Notes: generated by a model from the sequence alone, not told the origin. A stretch of 30,456 nt of DNA from Actinomycetota bacterium (GCA_005787645.1 SYAM01000121.1:1-30456), one strand, 5' to 3'; positions 16,624-25,773 are shown, counted from the first letter of the stretch. Program-made: numbers and translations.

Positions 16624-18037
16624 CGACCAATTCCCGAACAGCCTGCGCAAAGAACTCTCCGCGTTGGGCGTACGACTGAAACTGATCCATGGAAGCACAT
16701 GCGGGTGCAAGCAAGACTGTATCGCCAGGCTGTGCAACTTCACTGGCGGCAAAAACGACATCTCGCATCAGTTGCTTTGCCTTCTCTTCGTCCACTAGGG
16801 AAGGATTCTCATCGATTATTCTTATTTCGATCTGCGGTGCATATTTTTTTAGCCCGTGGGATATTTGTTCGCGATCTGCTCCAATCAAGATTGCTGCCCG
16901 AATCTGCGGACTCCTTCTTTTGATCAGGGCGCTCATATCGGCCCCCTTGGCTAATCCGCCGGCAATCCACACCACGGAATCGAATGCCGCTAGCGAGGCA
17001 TTGGCCGCGTGTGGATTGGTTGCTTTTGAATCATTTATCCAAGTGATCCCTCGGGCTTGTGAGATAGTCTCGATACGGTGATGTCCTGGAGTGAAATTAT
17101 GCAACCCTTCACGTATTGCTTCCGCAGGGATATCGAAAACTCGAGCTAAGCCCGCTGCTGCCAGTGCATTTGCGACATTATGTGGTGCTGGCGGGTTGAT
17201 ATCGGCCAAAGTGGCCAATTCCATGGCAGTGGATTGTGAACCCGTGAAAGCGCGATCAATCAGCAACTCTTCCACCAAACCTATTTGACCATATTGTGGA
17301 ACTTGCAGAGTGAAAGTGGTCACATCTCGTTCTGCGAGGAGCTCATCGAGCGCTTCATGCAGCTTTGGGTCATCGCTATTGATTAATGCATACGATGCAC
17401 CGTCAAAGATTTTCAACTTCGCATCAAGATACTCCGAAAAACTCCCGTGCCAATCAAGATGATCGTCGTCAATATTCAATAATGCAGCAGCATCGAGCTC
17501 TAGAGCGGTACTCCAATGCAATTGGAATGAAGATAGCTCTACTATCAAGTACTCATAAAATTGATCTCCAGTGATGATCTCAATAACAGGGGTGCCAACA
17601 TTCCCACACGCAATTGCAGAGGATCCAGCGGCCTTGAAAATGGATTCGACCATGCCAACAGTGCTGGTCTTACCGTTGGTGCCGGTGATACCAATCCACT
17701 TCCGCCTGTTCCGACTGCCTGCACTTGCGAGGAACTCCTTACGGTCATGAAGGAAGGCGAATTCAATCTCTCCCATTATTTGAGCACCTTGAGCTAGCGC
17801 TGCCAATAAAACTGGATGGTCAGGGCGCCATCCTGGGGAGGTAATGAGCAATGGAGGGAATTCTTGGGGAAGAGCGAAGACTGTGGTGATTCCTAAATGT
17901 GAAAGTTCATGGGCTACTTCACGATGGCGTTCGTCATCACGCTCTTCAAAGACGGTCACCTGATACCCGAGCTTCTGTAATGAGCGTGCAGTCGCTTCGC
18001 CAGTTACACCTAAGCCAGTAACCAGTATCTGAGACAT
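16616..18037 (-). CDS. murD: UDP-MurNAc-L-alanine--D-glutamate ligase MurD
   Basis: Cytoplasmic Mur ligase that adds D-glutamate to UDP-MurNAc-L-Ala. The 473-aa protein has the N-terminal UDP-binding domain (VTGLGVTGEATARSL), the ATP loop GITGTNGKTST near 118, VELSSFQL, LNIDDDHLDWHGSF, the central NVANALAA and the C-terminal TWINDSKATNPHAA and WIAGGLAKGAD motifs. The ATG at 18037 is 14 nt after the mraY stop, with GCGCGTAACTATAA before it and no Shine-Dalgarno sequence. Position between mraY and ftsW is the standard order. Confidence 0.97.
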   Translation of the reverse strand: MSQILVTGLGVTGEATARSLQKLGYQVTVFEERDDERHREVAHELSHLGITTVFALPQEFPPLLITSPGWRPDHPVLLAALAQGAQIMGEIEFAFLHDRKEFLASAGSRNRRKWIGITGTNGKTSTVGMVESIFKAAGSSAIACGNVGTPVIEIITGDQFYEYLIVELSSFQLHWSTALELDAAALLNIDDDHLDWHGSFSEYLDAKLKIFDGASYALINSDDPKLHEALDELLAERDVTTFTLQVPQYGQIGLVEELLIDRAFTGSQSTAMELATLADINPPAPHNVANALAAAGLARVFDIPAEAIREGLHNFTPGHHRIETISQARGITWINDSKATNPHAANASLAAFDSVVWIAGGLAKGADMSALIKRRSPQIRAAILIGADREQISHGLKKYAPQIEIRIIDENPSLVDEEKAKQLMRDVVFAASEVAQPGDTVLLAPACASMDQFQSYAQRGEFFAQAVRELVGE

Positions 18038-18051
18038 TTATAGTTACGCGC

Positions 18052-19110
18052 CTAACCTGTTACCCATGAACCGTAAAAGAGCCCTAATCCAGCCGCAACT
18101 AGGATTCCCGCGATAATCCAGAAGCGAATCACAATTGTGACTTCGCCCCACCCAAGTAATTCAAAGTGATGCTGCAACGGTGCCATCCGAAAGATACGTT
18201 TACCACCAGAGATCTTGAAGTACGTCACCTGGAGGATCACCGAGAGAGTAATAACTGCAAAAAGGCCACCGATGAGCACAAGTAAGAATTGTGTGCGCAA
18301 GGTGATTGCCAATCCCGCAAGCGCGCCTCCTAAAGCCAACGAACCGGTATCCCCCATAAAAATCTTCGCAGGGCTTGCATTCCACCAAAGGAAGGCAAAG
18401 CAGGCCCCACTTAAGGCAGCAGCGAGAACAGCAAGATCGAGTGGGTCTCGCACTTCGTAGCACTTTGGCCCAGCAGCAATCGCACAGCTCTGTCCGAACT
18501 CCCACACTCCTATCAATATGAACGCCCCGAAACTCATCACTGCAGCGCCAGTTGCAAGGCCATCCAATCCATCGGTGAGGTTCACACCATTACTGGTAGC
18601 GGTAATCATCAGAAAGACCCAAATGATGACGAGTACCACTCCGAGTTTGATTGAAGTATCACGAACAGTTGAAAGATTTAACGAGACCGGAGTAAGTCCA
18701 CGTTCATCCGGAAAATTCACTCCGGCAATGGCAAAAGCAATAGCCACCACACTTTGGGCGAGCATCTTGGTCCGCGCGCGTAAACCTAAGGAGCGTTGGC
18801 GCGAAACCTTTAACCAATCATCAAGGAATCCCACTAAGCCTAAACCAGTCATCAGACCAATCACCAGTAATGCGGAGACAGTGACCGAGCGTTGGGTAAT
18901 GACATGCGCGAGGAAATAACTGGCAATGACCGAGGCGATGATGACTGTTCCACCCATAGTTGGCGTGCCTCGCTTTGTGTGGTGCGAGGTGGGGCCGTCA
19001 TCTCGGATAAATTGTCCATAACCGCGCTTGACCAACAACTTGATGGCTGCAGGTGTGCCGAAGAAGGCAAAGAGGAAAGCCAAGGCTCCCGCGGAAAGTA
19101 TTCCTCGCAT
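18052..19110 (-). CDS. mraY: Phospho-MurNAc-pentapeptide transferase MraY
   Basis: Polytopic membrane enzyme transferring phospho-MurNAc-pentapeptide to undecaprenyl phosphate, forming lipid I. The 352-aa protein has about ten hydrophobic segments. Motifs include GTPTMGG near 50, the catalytic-loop LGFLDDWLKV, NLTDGLDGLATG, AKIFMGDTGSLALGG and MAPLQHHFELLGW, all matching the family's magnesium and substrate sites. Start ATG 19110 lies 11 nt after the murF stop and is preceded by GGTAAGG. Confidence 0.98.
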   Translation of the reverse strand: MRGILSAGALAFLFAFFGTPAAIKLLVKRGYGQFIRDDGPTSHHTKRGTPTMGGTVIIASVIASYFLAHVITQRSVTVSALLVIGLMTGLGLVGFLDDWLKVSRQRSLGLRARTKMLAQSVVAIAFAIAGVNFPDERGLTPVSLNLSTVRDTSIKLGVVLVIIWVFLMITATSNGVNLTDGLDGLATGAAVMSFGAFILIGVWEFGQSCAIAAGPKCYEVRDPLDLAVLAAALSGACFAFLWWNASPAKIFMGDTGSLALGGALAGLAITLRTQFLLVLIGGLFAVITLSVILQVTYFKISGGKRIFRMAPLQHHFELLGWGEVTIVIRFWIIAGILVAAGLGLFYGSWVTG

Positions 19111-19121
19111 CGCTGCCTTAC

Positions 19122-20504
19122 CTACCCGTTCTCTTCTTCGCTCTGACGAGATCGCTCTATCGACACCTTGAGCATCTCACTGAGATTCTCTAATCCCTCA
19201 GCTCGCGAACCTTTGACTAGTATCACATCTCCCGAGGTTATTTCTGTGGACATCGCCAACGCCTCTTCGAATGATGGTACGTGTGTAACGAGTTCGCCCT
19301 GAGTGCCTCCATATTCAGGAGTATTGACCGCAATCAGATGATCAATTTCAAGGCGTTCAGCAGTATCGGTGATGCTCTCGTGGTCAGCCTTCGAATTCTC
19401 CCCTAGTTCATGCATTCGCCCGAGGAAAGCCCATGCTCTACCACCTCGCTCTTGCGCAAAATAACGAAGGGTCTCGAGCGCAGCCTTCATGCTCTCTGGA
19501 TTTGCGTTGTACGAATCATTTATAAGTATGACTGAACCTAAGTGAGAGATTTCCATCCGCCACTTACTTGCTACTTCTGCGGTAGATAAAGCGCTAGCGA
19601 TCTTCTCGATTGGTATTCCGAAAGCGCTCGCAATTGCCGCTGCTGCCAGTGCGTTGGGAATCTGATGCCGTCCAATGAGTCGAAGCGCGACCGGTTCGCG
19701 ACCCGCGCTTGTGACCAAATCGAAATGAGCAGATCCTTCGCGAATCTCGATATCTGCAGCGCGAACATCACATGATGGCGTCTCGCCGAAAGATATTACG
19801 GATGCGGGAGCCTTCTTTGCCATCAACGGAGTGAATTCATCATAGGTTCCAAGTATTGATATTGAATCGGGAGGAAGATTTGAGATGATTTCTGATTTAG
19901 TCTCCGCAATCTGCTCACGAGAACCAAATTCACCCAGATGAGCACTTCCTACCACAAGCACTACACCTACATTTGGTCGAGCCATCTTCACTAAACGGGC
20001 GATGTCACCCACATGTCTGGCTCCCATCTCTAAAACGCAGAATTTAGTCTGGTCATCTGCTCGCAAAAGAGTTAGCGGTACGCCCAGATCATTATTGAAC
20101 GATTGCTCTGACGCAATGGTCGCGCCAGCAAGTGCGAGCACATGGCGTGCAATATCCTTCGCGGTCGTCTTTCCCTGAGATCCAGTGATGCCTATTACTT
20201 TCATGTCAGCAAGCCTTGTACGAACTTCGGCGGCTAATTTATTGATGGCGACTATTACATCAGGCACCACGATGCAGGTAGTGCCCAGCGGACGTGTCGT
20301 GAGTGCGCATGCCGCGCCATCTGCGATCGCCTGCTCTGCAAAATCATGACCATCGAGATTCGCTCCCTTAAGGGCCAAGAAGAGACCACCAGGGATGATT
20401 TTTCGAGAATCGAAGAAGGGCTCTCCAGAGACCACTATTGAGGCGTCTCCGTGGACATCACCTTCAACTATCTCTGCGATTTCTCTCAAAGTGAGCGGAA
20501 TCAT
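19122..20504 (-). CDS. murF: UDP-MurNAc-tripeptide--D-alanyl-D-alanine ligase MurF
   Basis: Adds D-Ala-D-Ala to the UDP-MurNAc-tripeptide, completing the cytoplasmic pentapeptide precursor. The 460-aa protein has the N-terminal substrate domain (FFDSRKIIPGGLFLALKG), the ATP loop GITGSQGKTTAK near 106, EQSFNNDLGVPLTLL, LEMGARHVGDI and the C-terminal VILINDSYNANPESM and FLGRMHELGE motifs. The ATG at 20504 overlaps the murE stop by 4 nt (ATGA). Normal length. Confidence 0.97.
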   Translation of the reverse strand: MIPLTLREIAEIVEGDVHGDASIVVSGEPFFDSRKIIPGGLFLALKGANLDGHDFAEQAIADGAACALTTRPLGTTCIVVPDVIVAINKLAAEVRTRLADMKVIGITGSQGKTTAKDIARHVLALAGATIASEQSFNNDLGVPLTLLRADDQTKFCVLEMGARHVGDIARLVKMARPNVGVVLVVGSAHLGEFGSREQIAETKSEIISNLPPDSISILGTYDEFTPLMAKKAPASVISFGETPSCDVRAADIEIREGSAHFDLVTSAGREPVALRLIGRHQIPNALAAAAIASAFGIPIEKIASALSTAEVASKWRMEISHLGSVILINDSYNANPESMKAALETLRYFAQERGGRAWAFLGRMHELGENSKADHESITDTAERLEIDHLIAVNTPEYGGTQGELVTHVPSFEEALAMSTEITSGDVILVKGSRAEGLENLSEMLKVSIERSRQSEEENG

Positions 20505-22003
20505 TTATTTTTACCGATCAACTCTTGCGCGACATCACGATCATTGAAGGGATGAACGACGCCTTTGATCTCTTGACCGGACTCGTGTCCTTTGCCGAGA
20601 ATGAGTAGAACGTCGCCTTTGAGCGCGATCGACAAGCCGCGTTCGATTGCTTTCCGGCGATCAATCTCAACCTCAACATTCCCAAATCTACTTGGTTGCA
20701 TCTGCTCAATGATTTCCGCGGCTGACTCACTCCTTGGGTTATCGCTGGTGAAAATCGCGATATCGCACCCCTCGGCAAGTGCCTTGCCCATCAGTGGTCG
20801 TTTACTTGAATCACGATCGCCGCCGCACCCAAGAATTCCAATTATTCGACCAGAGGTATTTGATTTGACTGCAGAAATCACTCGTTCGACGGCATCAGGT
20901 GAATGGGCGTAGTCAACAAGAACGCTCACTCCATCGGGATGTTCCACTCGTTCTAGACGCCCCGGCGCCCCTTGAGCATTCGAGAGCGCAGCTGCAGCCG
21001 CAAGAGGATCAATACCACTATCAACTGCCAGCGCTATTGCCATGATTGCATTCGCGATGTTGTACTCACCCACGAGAGGTGTTCTTACATCGAGTAATAC
21101 GCCGTTCGGACCACGTACAGTCAACTGCATGCCATATGAGGAGAAAGGAAACTGTTCAACCAAATGCCAACTTGCTTTTCGGTTGGTGAGCGAGAGATCG
21201 AGTGCGGGTATAGACGCTTCTTGATAAAGGCGATGTCCCCACTCGTTGTCTATGTTGATGATTGCATTCTCAGCGAATGAGAGAGTAAATAACCTCTTTT
21301 TAGCTTTGAAATAAGAATCCATGTCGCCATGAAAGTCAAGGTGATCTTGAGTGAGATTAGTGAAGGCAACTGTGGCAAATCGCGAGCCATCGACACGATG
21401 TAGAGCCAGTGAGTGACTGGAGACTTCCATCACCACATTTTGGATATGGCGTTCGCTGTAAGTTGCCAGCAGGGCTTGTAATTCAGGCGCCTCCAAAGTT
21501 GTACGAGAACTGGGATATCGATCGGCACCAACTTTTACTTCTACAGTCCCCATCAATCCAGTGTCGCGACGATTTTCCCTCCAGATATGCTCCAACAGAT
21601 ATGAGACCGTTGTCTTGCCATTTGTCCCTGTGATTCCGTACAAGCGCAGGTTGTGCGATGGCGTTCCGTAGAACCACGATGCCAAAGGACCAAGAGCGCC
21701 TCGCACATCGCGGGTTCCAAGACATGGGGTAGCGCTGTGAGGCGATTTGATCAAATACTCATAACCTGAGTGATCTGTAAGTATGGCGATTGCACCGGAC
21801 TTAATCGCCTCTTCAAGAAATGTGATTCCATGAGTGTGGGTTCCTTGTAATGCTACGAACAAATCTCCTTGAGTGACCTGATGGGAATTGAGTGCCAGGC
21901 CAGTGATATTTGGATTTACATTCGCAGCAGACACCTCGAGAAAATCAGCGATTTGCTTGAGGGTTCGCGAATATTCATACTGCAGAAGCTCTCGCATACT
22001 CAC
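20501..22003 (-). CDS. murE: UDP-MurNAc-tripeptide ligase MurE, meso-diaminopimelate type
   Basis: Adds the third residue of the peptidoglycan stem peptide. The 500-aa protein has the ATP loop YGITGTNGKTT at 122-132, MEVSSHSLAL, TNLTQDHLDFHG, GAPGRLERV, VDYAHSPDA and GCGGDRD. The substrate motif is DNPR at 421-424, the form that binds meso-diaminopimelate; lysine-adding MurE usually differs here. A meso-DAP wall is therefore predicted, from one motif. The GTG at 22003 overlaps the ftsI stop as GTGA; an in-frame ATG two codons later, just after AAGGTGAG, is an equally plausible start. Confidence 0.97.
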   Translation of the reverse strand: MSMRELLQYEYSRTLKQIADFLEVSAANVNPNITGLALNSHQVTQGDLFVALQGTHTHGITFLEEAIKSGAIAILTDHSGYEYLIKSPHSATPCLGTRDVRGALGPLASWFYGTPSHNLRLYGITGTNGKTTVSYLLEHIWRENRRDTGLMGTVEVKVGADRYPSSRTTLEAPELQALLATYSERHIQNVVMEVSSHSLALHRVDGSRFATVAFTNLTQDHLDFHGDMDSYFKAKKRLFTLSFAENAIINIDNEWGHRLYQEASIPALDLSLTNRKASWHLVEQFPFSSYGMQLTVRGPNGVLLDVRTPLVGEYNIANAIMAIALAVDSGIDPLAAAAALSNAQGAPGRLERVEHPDGVSVLVDYAHSPDAVERVISAVKSNTSGRIIGILGCGGDRDSSKRPLMGKALAEGCDIAIFTSDNPRSESAAEIIEQMQPSRFGNVEVEIDRRKAIERGLSIALKGDVLLILGKGHESGQEIKGVVHPFNDRDVAQELIGKNK

Positions 22004-23829
22004 CTTTTTTCTGATGCGGCTGAGATCTTATCCTCGCGCTCTTCTCTCTGCTTCTCCTCTTTTAACTGCTTTTTCAGCATCGCTTTATCAAGAGGAAAGG
22101 GAACTAATTCATCTCCACTAGGTGGAACACGATAATTTTTGAGTGCATACGAAACTACTGACTTGAAAACAGGTCCTCCGAGATAGCCTCCCCAGGCAAT
22201 TCCGACTGGGTTTTGCACAGTCACGCTCATGACGAAACGAGGATTATCTGCCGGTGCGTATCCGATAAATGAAGAGGTATAACCACGATAACACCCACAC
22301 GTGCTGTCATAACGTTGTGCGGTTCCTGTCTTACCCGCAACTCGATAGCCTGGAATCGCTGCTTTGGTTGCGGTGCCACCTTCTTGCGTCACGCTCTCTA
22401 ACATCGTACTCAATTGTGCGGCTACATCCTCAGAGATGACTCGTCTGGATTCTGGTCGTGGAAATGATGTGTAATGACCGGAAGAGTCGCTAGTGCCCGC
22501 TACTAGTGTGGGTGCAATGCGGACTCCAGAATTGGCAATTGTGGCAAATACGTTCGTTGCTTGAATGGTATTTACCGAATATCCCTGACCAAAGGCGACT
22601 GTAGGGAAGGTAGTTCGTGACCACTTATCCACGGGATGGAGAATGCCTGCCGTCTCTGCTGGAAGCTTAAGGTCGATCCCTTCACCAATTCCAAATTTCT
22701 TCAAGTAAGAATGGAGAGTCCGTTCACTCATTCGCTCAGCGATTTTGATAGTTCCCACATTGCTCGATTTTACGATGATTCCGGTAGATGTTAAGTTCCA
22801 AACTGGATGCTTATCGTGATCTTTGAAAGCCTTGCCAGCACGTCTTAATTTATCGGGTGTCTTGAAAATTGTGGTCGGTGTGATGACTTTCTCCTCAAGT
22901 GCTGCAGCCATAGTCATCACTTTTCCAGTTGATCCTGGTTCGTAAATCTCTTGCACTGATGGAACTTGCAAAAGTGAAGCTTTCGTCCGTGAGAAATTAT
23001 TTGGATCGAAGCCAGGGGCTGTGGCAAGTGCGAGTATCTCACCTGTTCTCGGGTCAATTATTACTGCACTCACCGAGGATGCTTTGGTCTGCTTTGCTAA
23101 TTCGTTGATTGCATCTTCAGCAGCCCATTGTAAATCGCGATCAATCGTCAGACGTACTGATTTTCCTGCCTTAGGAGGTATCAAAGTCTGTCGTGATGAA
23201 GGAATAGATGGCCCACCGCCATTTTCATATGTAAAAATTCCATCTTTGCCTGCCAGTATGTGATTGAGCGATGCCTCCATGCCACCACCACCTATGCCAG
23301 CAGAGTTCACAAACCCCAATAACGAGGCAGCGAGGTATTTCTCAGGGTAATCCCGTCTAAAACCGCGTTCGCTAAAGAATCCACCGATCCGCTCAGAGAG
23401 TTTTCCACCCTGATTCTCTTCTGCGATTGCTGCCTTTATTTGAACCCACTGCGCTGGAGTAATGTCACGAGCTACGTATACAAATTTACGTGTTCCAATT
23501 AACCGTGATTGTAGGTAAGAGGGAGTATTGCCGATGATAGGTGCGATGATTTCTGCGGCACGTTTAGGTCTATTCACAAGAGTCTGGTCTACGAATAAGT
23601 CGATTGATTCAACGCTGCGGGCGAGGACATTTCCATTCCGGTCAGTTATCTCGCCGCGAGGCGCTGGTAAGAGAGCAGTTTTGGTTAACTCTCGCGTTGC
23701 GCGCTCTGCGTAAGACTTTGCATTGACTGCTTGCACATCTATTAACCGAACGAAGAAAGCCATAAATAAGATTCCAACGAGTAATAACGCTACGCGCAGT
23801 CGACCTTGTGCCATTCGCAGTGGGCTCAT
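22000..23829 (-). CDS. ftsI: Septal peptidoglycan transpeptidase FtsI (PBP3)
   Basis: Class B penicillin-binding protein that cross-links septal peptidoglycan together with FtsW. The 609-aa protein has a short cytoplasmic tail, one membrane anchor (about 12-30), the PBP dimer domain beginning near PRGEITDRNG (57-66) and a transpeptidase domain. Its catalytic motifs are STGK (Ser300, Lys303), SSN (355-357) and KTGT (500-503). Two cysteines, C511 and C513, sit just after KTGT. The C terminus ends in a highly charged stretch (KKQLKEEKQREERED) with no PASTA domain. ATG 23829 overlaps the ftsL stop by 4 nt. Confidence 0.97.
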   Translation of the reverse strand: MSPLRMAQGRLRVALLLVGILFMAFFVRLIDVQAVNAKSYAERATRELTKTALLPAPRGEITDRNGNVLARSVESIDLFVDQTLVNRPKRAAEIIAPIIGNTPSYLQSRLIGTRKFVYVARDITPAQWVQIKAAIAEENQGGKLSERIGGFFSERGFRRDYPEKYLAASLLGFVNSAGIGGGGMEASLNHILAGKDGIFTYENGGGPSIPSSRQTLIPPKAGKSVRLTIDRDLQWAAEDAINELAKQTKASSVSAVIIDPRTGEILALATAPGFDPNNFSRTKASLLQVPSVQEIYEPGSTGKVMTMAAALEEKVITPTTIFKTPDKLRRAGKAFKDHDKHPVWNLTSTGIIVKSSNVGTIKIAERMSERTLHSYLKKFGIGEGIDLKLPAETAGILHPVDKWSRTTFPTVAFGQGYSVNTIQATNVFATIANSGVRIAPTLVAGTSDSSGHYTSFPRPESRRVISEDVAAQLSTMLESVTQEGGTATKAAIPGYRVAGKTGTAQRYDSTCGCYRGYTSSFIGYAPADNPRFVMSVTVQNPVGIAWGGYLGGPVFKSVVSYALKNYRVPPSGDELVPFPLDKAMLKKQLKEEKQREEREDKISAASEKR

Positions 23830-24212
23830 GGTTTATCCACCGGTCGAAGATCCAAGAACGCTGGAGAACCACTTGGCACCATTCCCAGCACTCGAGCCCG
23901 CTTTGCCAACATATGTGGCGCTGAATATCGAGCTACTTGTGCGGTGATTGCCTCCTCTTGGGCGGCAATCGCCTGTGCTTGTGCTTTGAGGCGATGAAGT
24001 TTGATGGAATCCTGATTGAGCGCCATATTGAGAGCCATCACCATCAAAATGCTCGTAATCAAGGCTCCGAAGACAAGTGAGACGAAAGCCATTGTCGTTA
24101 CTGGTCTTCCATCATGCACACGAAGTTCTTGTACTAGGCGAAGTAATGGCTCTGGAGTGCGGGCAGTAGGGAGCGATTTGGTGAGGTTGAGTTTGCGAGC
24201 GGCCACTGCCAT
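23826..24212 (-). CDS. ftsL: FtsL-like septum formation initiator
   Basis: Small single-pass division protein that, with FtsQ, activates FtsW-FtsI. The 128-aa product has a basic cytoplasmic tail of about 40 residues, one membrane helix (about 41-64), a predicted coiled coil (65-95, QDSIKLHRLKAQAQAIAAQE) and the C-terminal motif RARVLGMVPSGSPAFLDL that is typical of actinobacterial FtsL-like proteins. FtsL diverges fast in sequence, so the assignment rests on topology, this motif and position between rsmH and ftsI. The start overlaps the rsmH stop as TAATG, and the stop overlaps ftsI as ATGA. Confidence 0.88.
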   Translation of the reverse strand: MAVAARKLNLTKSLPTARTPEPLLRLVQELRVHDGRPVTTMAFVSLVFGALITSILMVMALNMALNQDSIKLHRLKAQAQAIAAQEEAITAQVARYSAPHMLAKRARVLGMVPSGSPAFLDLRPVDKP

Positions 24213-25150
24213 TAGGCGGCCCTTCTTTCAATCGCACGAATGCGAACTGATTGTGAACGCGGATTCATGGAAATTTCCTCTTCGCTAGCGCTCTCGCTAG
24301 CGCGGGTGAGTAACTGGAAGCAAGCGGGCTTGGGCTCTACCGGTAATCCATGAGGGACTTCATTGCTACTAACTTCGGCAAATGCCCGTTTAACTATCCG
24401 ATCTTCCAGTGAGTGGTAAGAGAGCACAACCATCCGCCCTTGTATCGCTAGTACGTTTAACGCTGTCGGAATTGCTCGCTCGAGTACCTCTAATTCGTTG
24501 TTGACGTAGATTCGCAGTGCTTGGAAAGTTCGTTTAGCAGGATTGCCTCCAACGCGACGAGTGGCGGCAGGAATACTCTCTTTCACAATATTGGCAAGGA
24601 CGACAGTTGATGAGAGTGGTGCGACCGTACGCGCATCGATTATTTTTGCTGCGATTCGACTGGCAAATTTCTCTTCACCATACTCGCGCAAGATTCGAGT
24701 GAGCTCTTGGTGTGAATAGGTGTTTACAACCTCTCTGGCGCTGATACCAGCAGATTGATCCATCCGCATGTCAAGAGGTGCATCGTGTGAGTAGGCGAAA
24801 CCTCTATCAGAGGAATCAAGTTGCATGGATGAGACGCCAAGGTCGAAGAGAACTCCTTGCACCCTCTCTATTCCCTGATTTCGTGCTACTTCGTCAATGT
24901 GGTCATAGACAGCATGCACAAGCGTTACGCGCGAACCAAAGCGAGAAAGTCGCGCCCCAGCTTTTTCAAGAGCGCTCTTGTCTCGATCAATTCCTAATAC
25001 GTGCAATGTTGCAAACTTCTCAAGAAGATATTCCGTATGGCCACCTAATCCAAGAGTTGCATCGATGAGCAGTGGCGACTGGCCTGTAAGAGCAGGGGTG
25101 AGCAATTCAACGGTGCGGGTAAGTGCAACTGGAACATGTTCGTTACTCAT
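24212..25150 (-). CDS. rsmH: 16S rRNA (cytosine1402-N4)-methyltransferase RsmH (MraW)
   Basis: SAM-dependent methyltransferase that modifies C1402 in the ribosomal decoding centre. The 312-aa protein has the SAM site IDATLGLGGHTEYLLE, LGIDRDKSAL, GVLFDLGVSSMQLD, APLDMRMD, the substrate region RTFQALRIYVNNEL and VVLSYHSLEDRIVKR. ATG 25150 is chosen because GGGGAGGTGAAG lies immediately upstream; an upstream in-frame start (25174) would add eight residues. The stop joins ftsL as TAATG. It is separated from mraZ by a 164-bp repeat-rich spacer, so it may be transcribed both from the mraZ promoter and locally. Confidence 0.97.
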   Translation of the reverse strand: MSNEHVPVALTRTVELLTPALTGQSPLLIDATLGLGGHTEYLLEKFATLHVLGIDRDKSALEKAGARLSRFGSRVTLVHAVYDHIDEVARNQGIERVQGVLFDLGVSSMQLDSSDRGFAYSHDAPLDMRMDQSAGISAREVVNTYSHQELTRILREYGEEKFASRIAAKIIDARTVAPLSSTVVLANIVKESIPAATRRVGGNPAKRTFQALRIYVNNELEVLERAIPTALNVLAIQGRMVVLSYHSLEDRIVKRAFAEVSSNEVPHGLPVEPKPACFQLLTRASESASEEEISMNPRSQSVRIRAIERRAA

Positions 25151-25174
25151 CTTCACCTCCCCCCTCTCTCTCAC

Positions 25175-25230
25175 TTGCTCTTGCTCTTGCTCTTTACTGT
25201 CCTGACTTGCCTTCTACAACCTGTCCTGAC
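25175..25230 (-). repeat. Repeats in the mraZ-rsmH spacer
   Basis: On the minus strand GAGCAA occurs three times in tandem (25192-25175), directly upstream of the purine-rich rsmH ribosome-binding region. Farther upstream a 10-bp direct repeat GTCAGGACAG occurs twice (25230-25221 and 25206-25197) at 24-bp spacing. Between and beside them TTGTAG and TAAAGA at 17-bp spacing could form a weak promoter. All are visible in sequence; their roles are unknown. Confidence 0.55.
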
Positions 25231-25239
25231 CTTTGGACA

Positions 25240-25268
25240 CCGCCGCCGGACGGATCGATCGGCGCCGG
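25240..25268 (-). promoter_or_regulatory. GC-rich stem-loop between mraZ and rsmH
   Basis: The arms CCGCCGCCG (25240-25248) and CGGCGCCGG (25260-25268) pair over nine positions with one mismatch around an 11-nt loop. No T run follows on the minus strand, so it does not look like a simple intrinsic terminator. It could attenuate read-through from mraZ or affect RNA stability. Confidence 0.4.
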
Positions 25269-25314
25269 GGAAGGGGCGTCGATACTCGGTGCGGCAGTGA
25301 CCGAAAATCAGGGG

Positions 25315-25746
25315 CTAAAAGAGACCAGGGAAGACCTCCTCTGAAACATCGGCAAAACTCTTTTCACGATCTGCTAGATAGCTCTCCCATGCTTGGAGAT
25401 CCCAGATTTCCACCCGAGTATTTGCGCCTATGACAACGCACTCTTTTTCTAATCCCGCATAACTACGTAACGAACTAGGAATTGTGACGCGACCTTGTTT
25501 GTCAGGAATTTCATCGTGTGCCCCGGCAAACATCACGCGCATGTAATCGCGAGCGGATTTTGCAGTGACAGGTGCTTGACGCATTGCTTCGGTGAGAGTG
25601 GCAAATTCCTGCGCTGGCCAGACATACAGGCAACGCTCTTGTCCCTTGGTGATGACAAGTCCGGAGGCGAGATCATCACGGAATCGGGCGGGGAGGATTA
25701 GACGTCCTTTTTCATCGAGGCGGGGCTCGTAGGTACCGAGAAACAT
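25315..25746 (-). CDS. mraZ: Transcriptional regulator MraZ
   Basis: AbrB-fold DNA-binding protein that forms ring oligomers and represses or tunes its own dcw operon. The 143-aa protein has the two tandem half-domains with the family signature: LDEKGRLILPARF near 10-22 and PDKQGRVTIPSSLR near 82-95. The ATG at 25746 follows AAGGGGG by 9 nt. It is the first gene of the division cluster, and the 10-bp repeats expected as its binding sites lie directly upstream at 25774-25803. Confidence 0.97.
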   Translation of the reverse strand: MFLGTYEPRLDEKGRLILPARFRDDLASGLVITKGQERCLYVWPAQEFATLTEAMRQAPVTAKSARDYMRVMFAGAHDEIPDKQGRVTIPSSLRSYAGLEKECVVIGANTRVEIWDLQAWESYLADREKSFADVSEEVFPGLF

Positions 25747-25773
25747 GCGGCACTACCCCCTTCCCCAAGGTTG

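Noticed and set aside
16624..16761. Longer ftsW frame starting in murD
   Set aside because: The extra 46 residues have no FtsW-like character and would overlap murD by about 145 bp; the GTG at 16623 overlaps the stop by only 8 nt, in keeping with the neighbouring junctions.
25132..25141. Palindrome GAACATGTTC resembling a LexA box
   Set aside because: The half-sites are 2 bp apart, whereas the actinobacterial SOS box has a 4-bp spacer, and it lies within the first codons of rsmH, where the coding sequence explains it.
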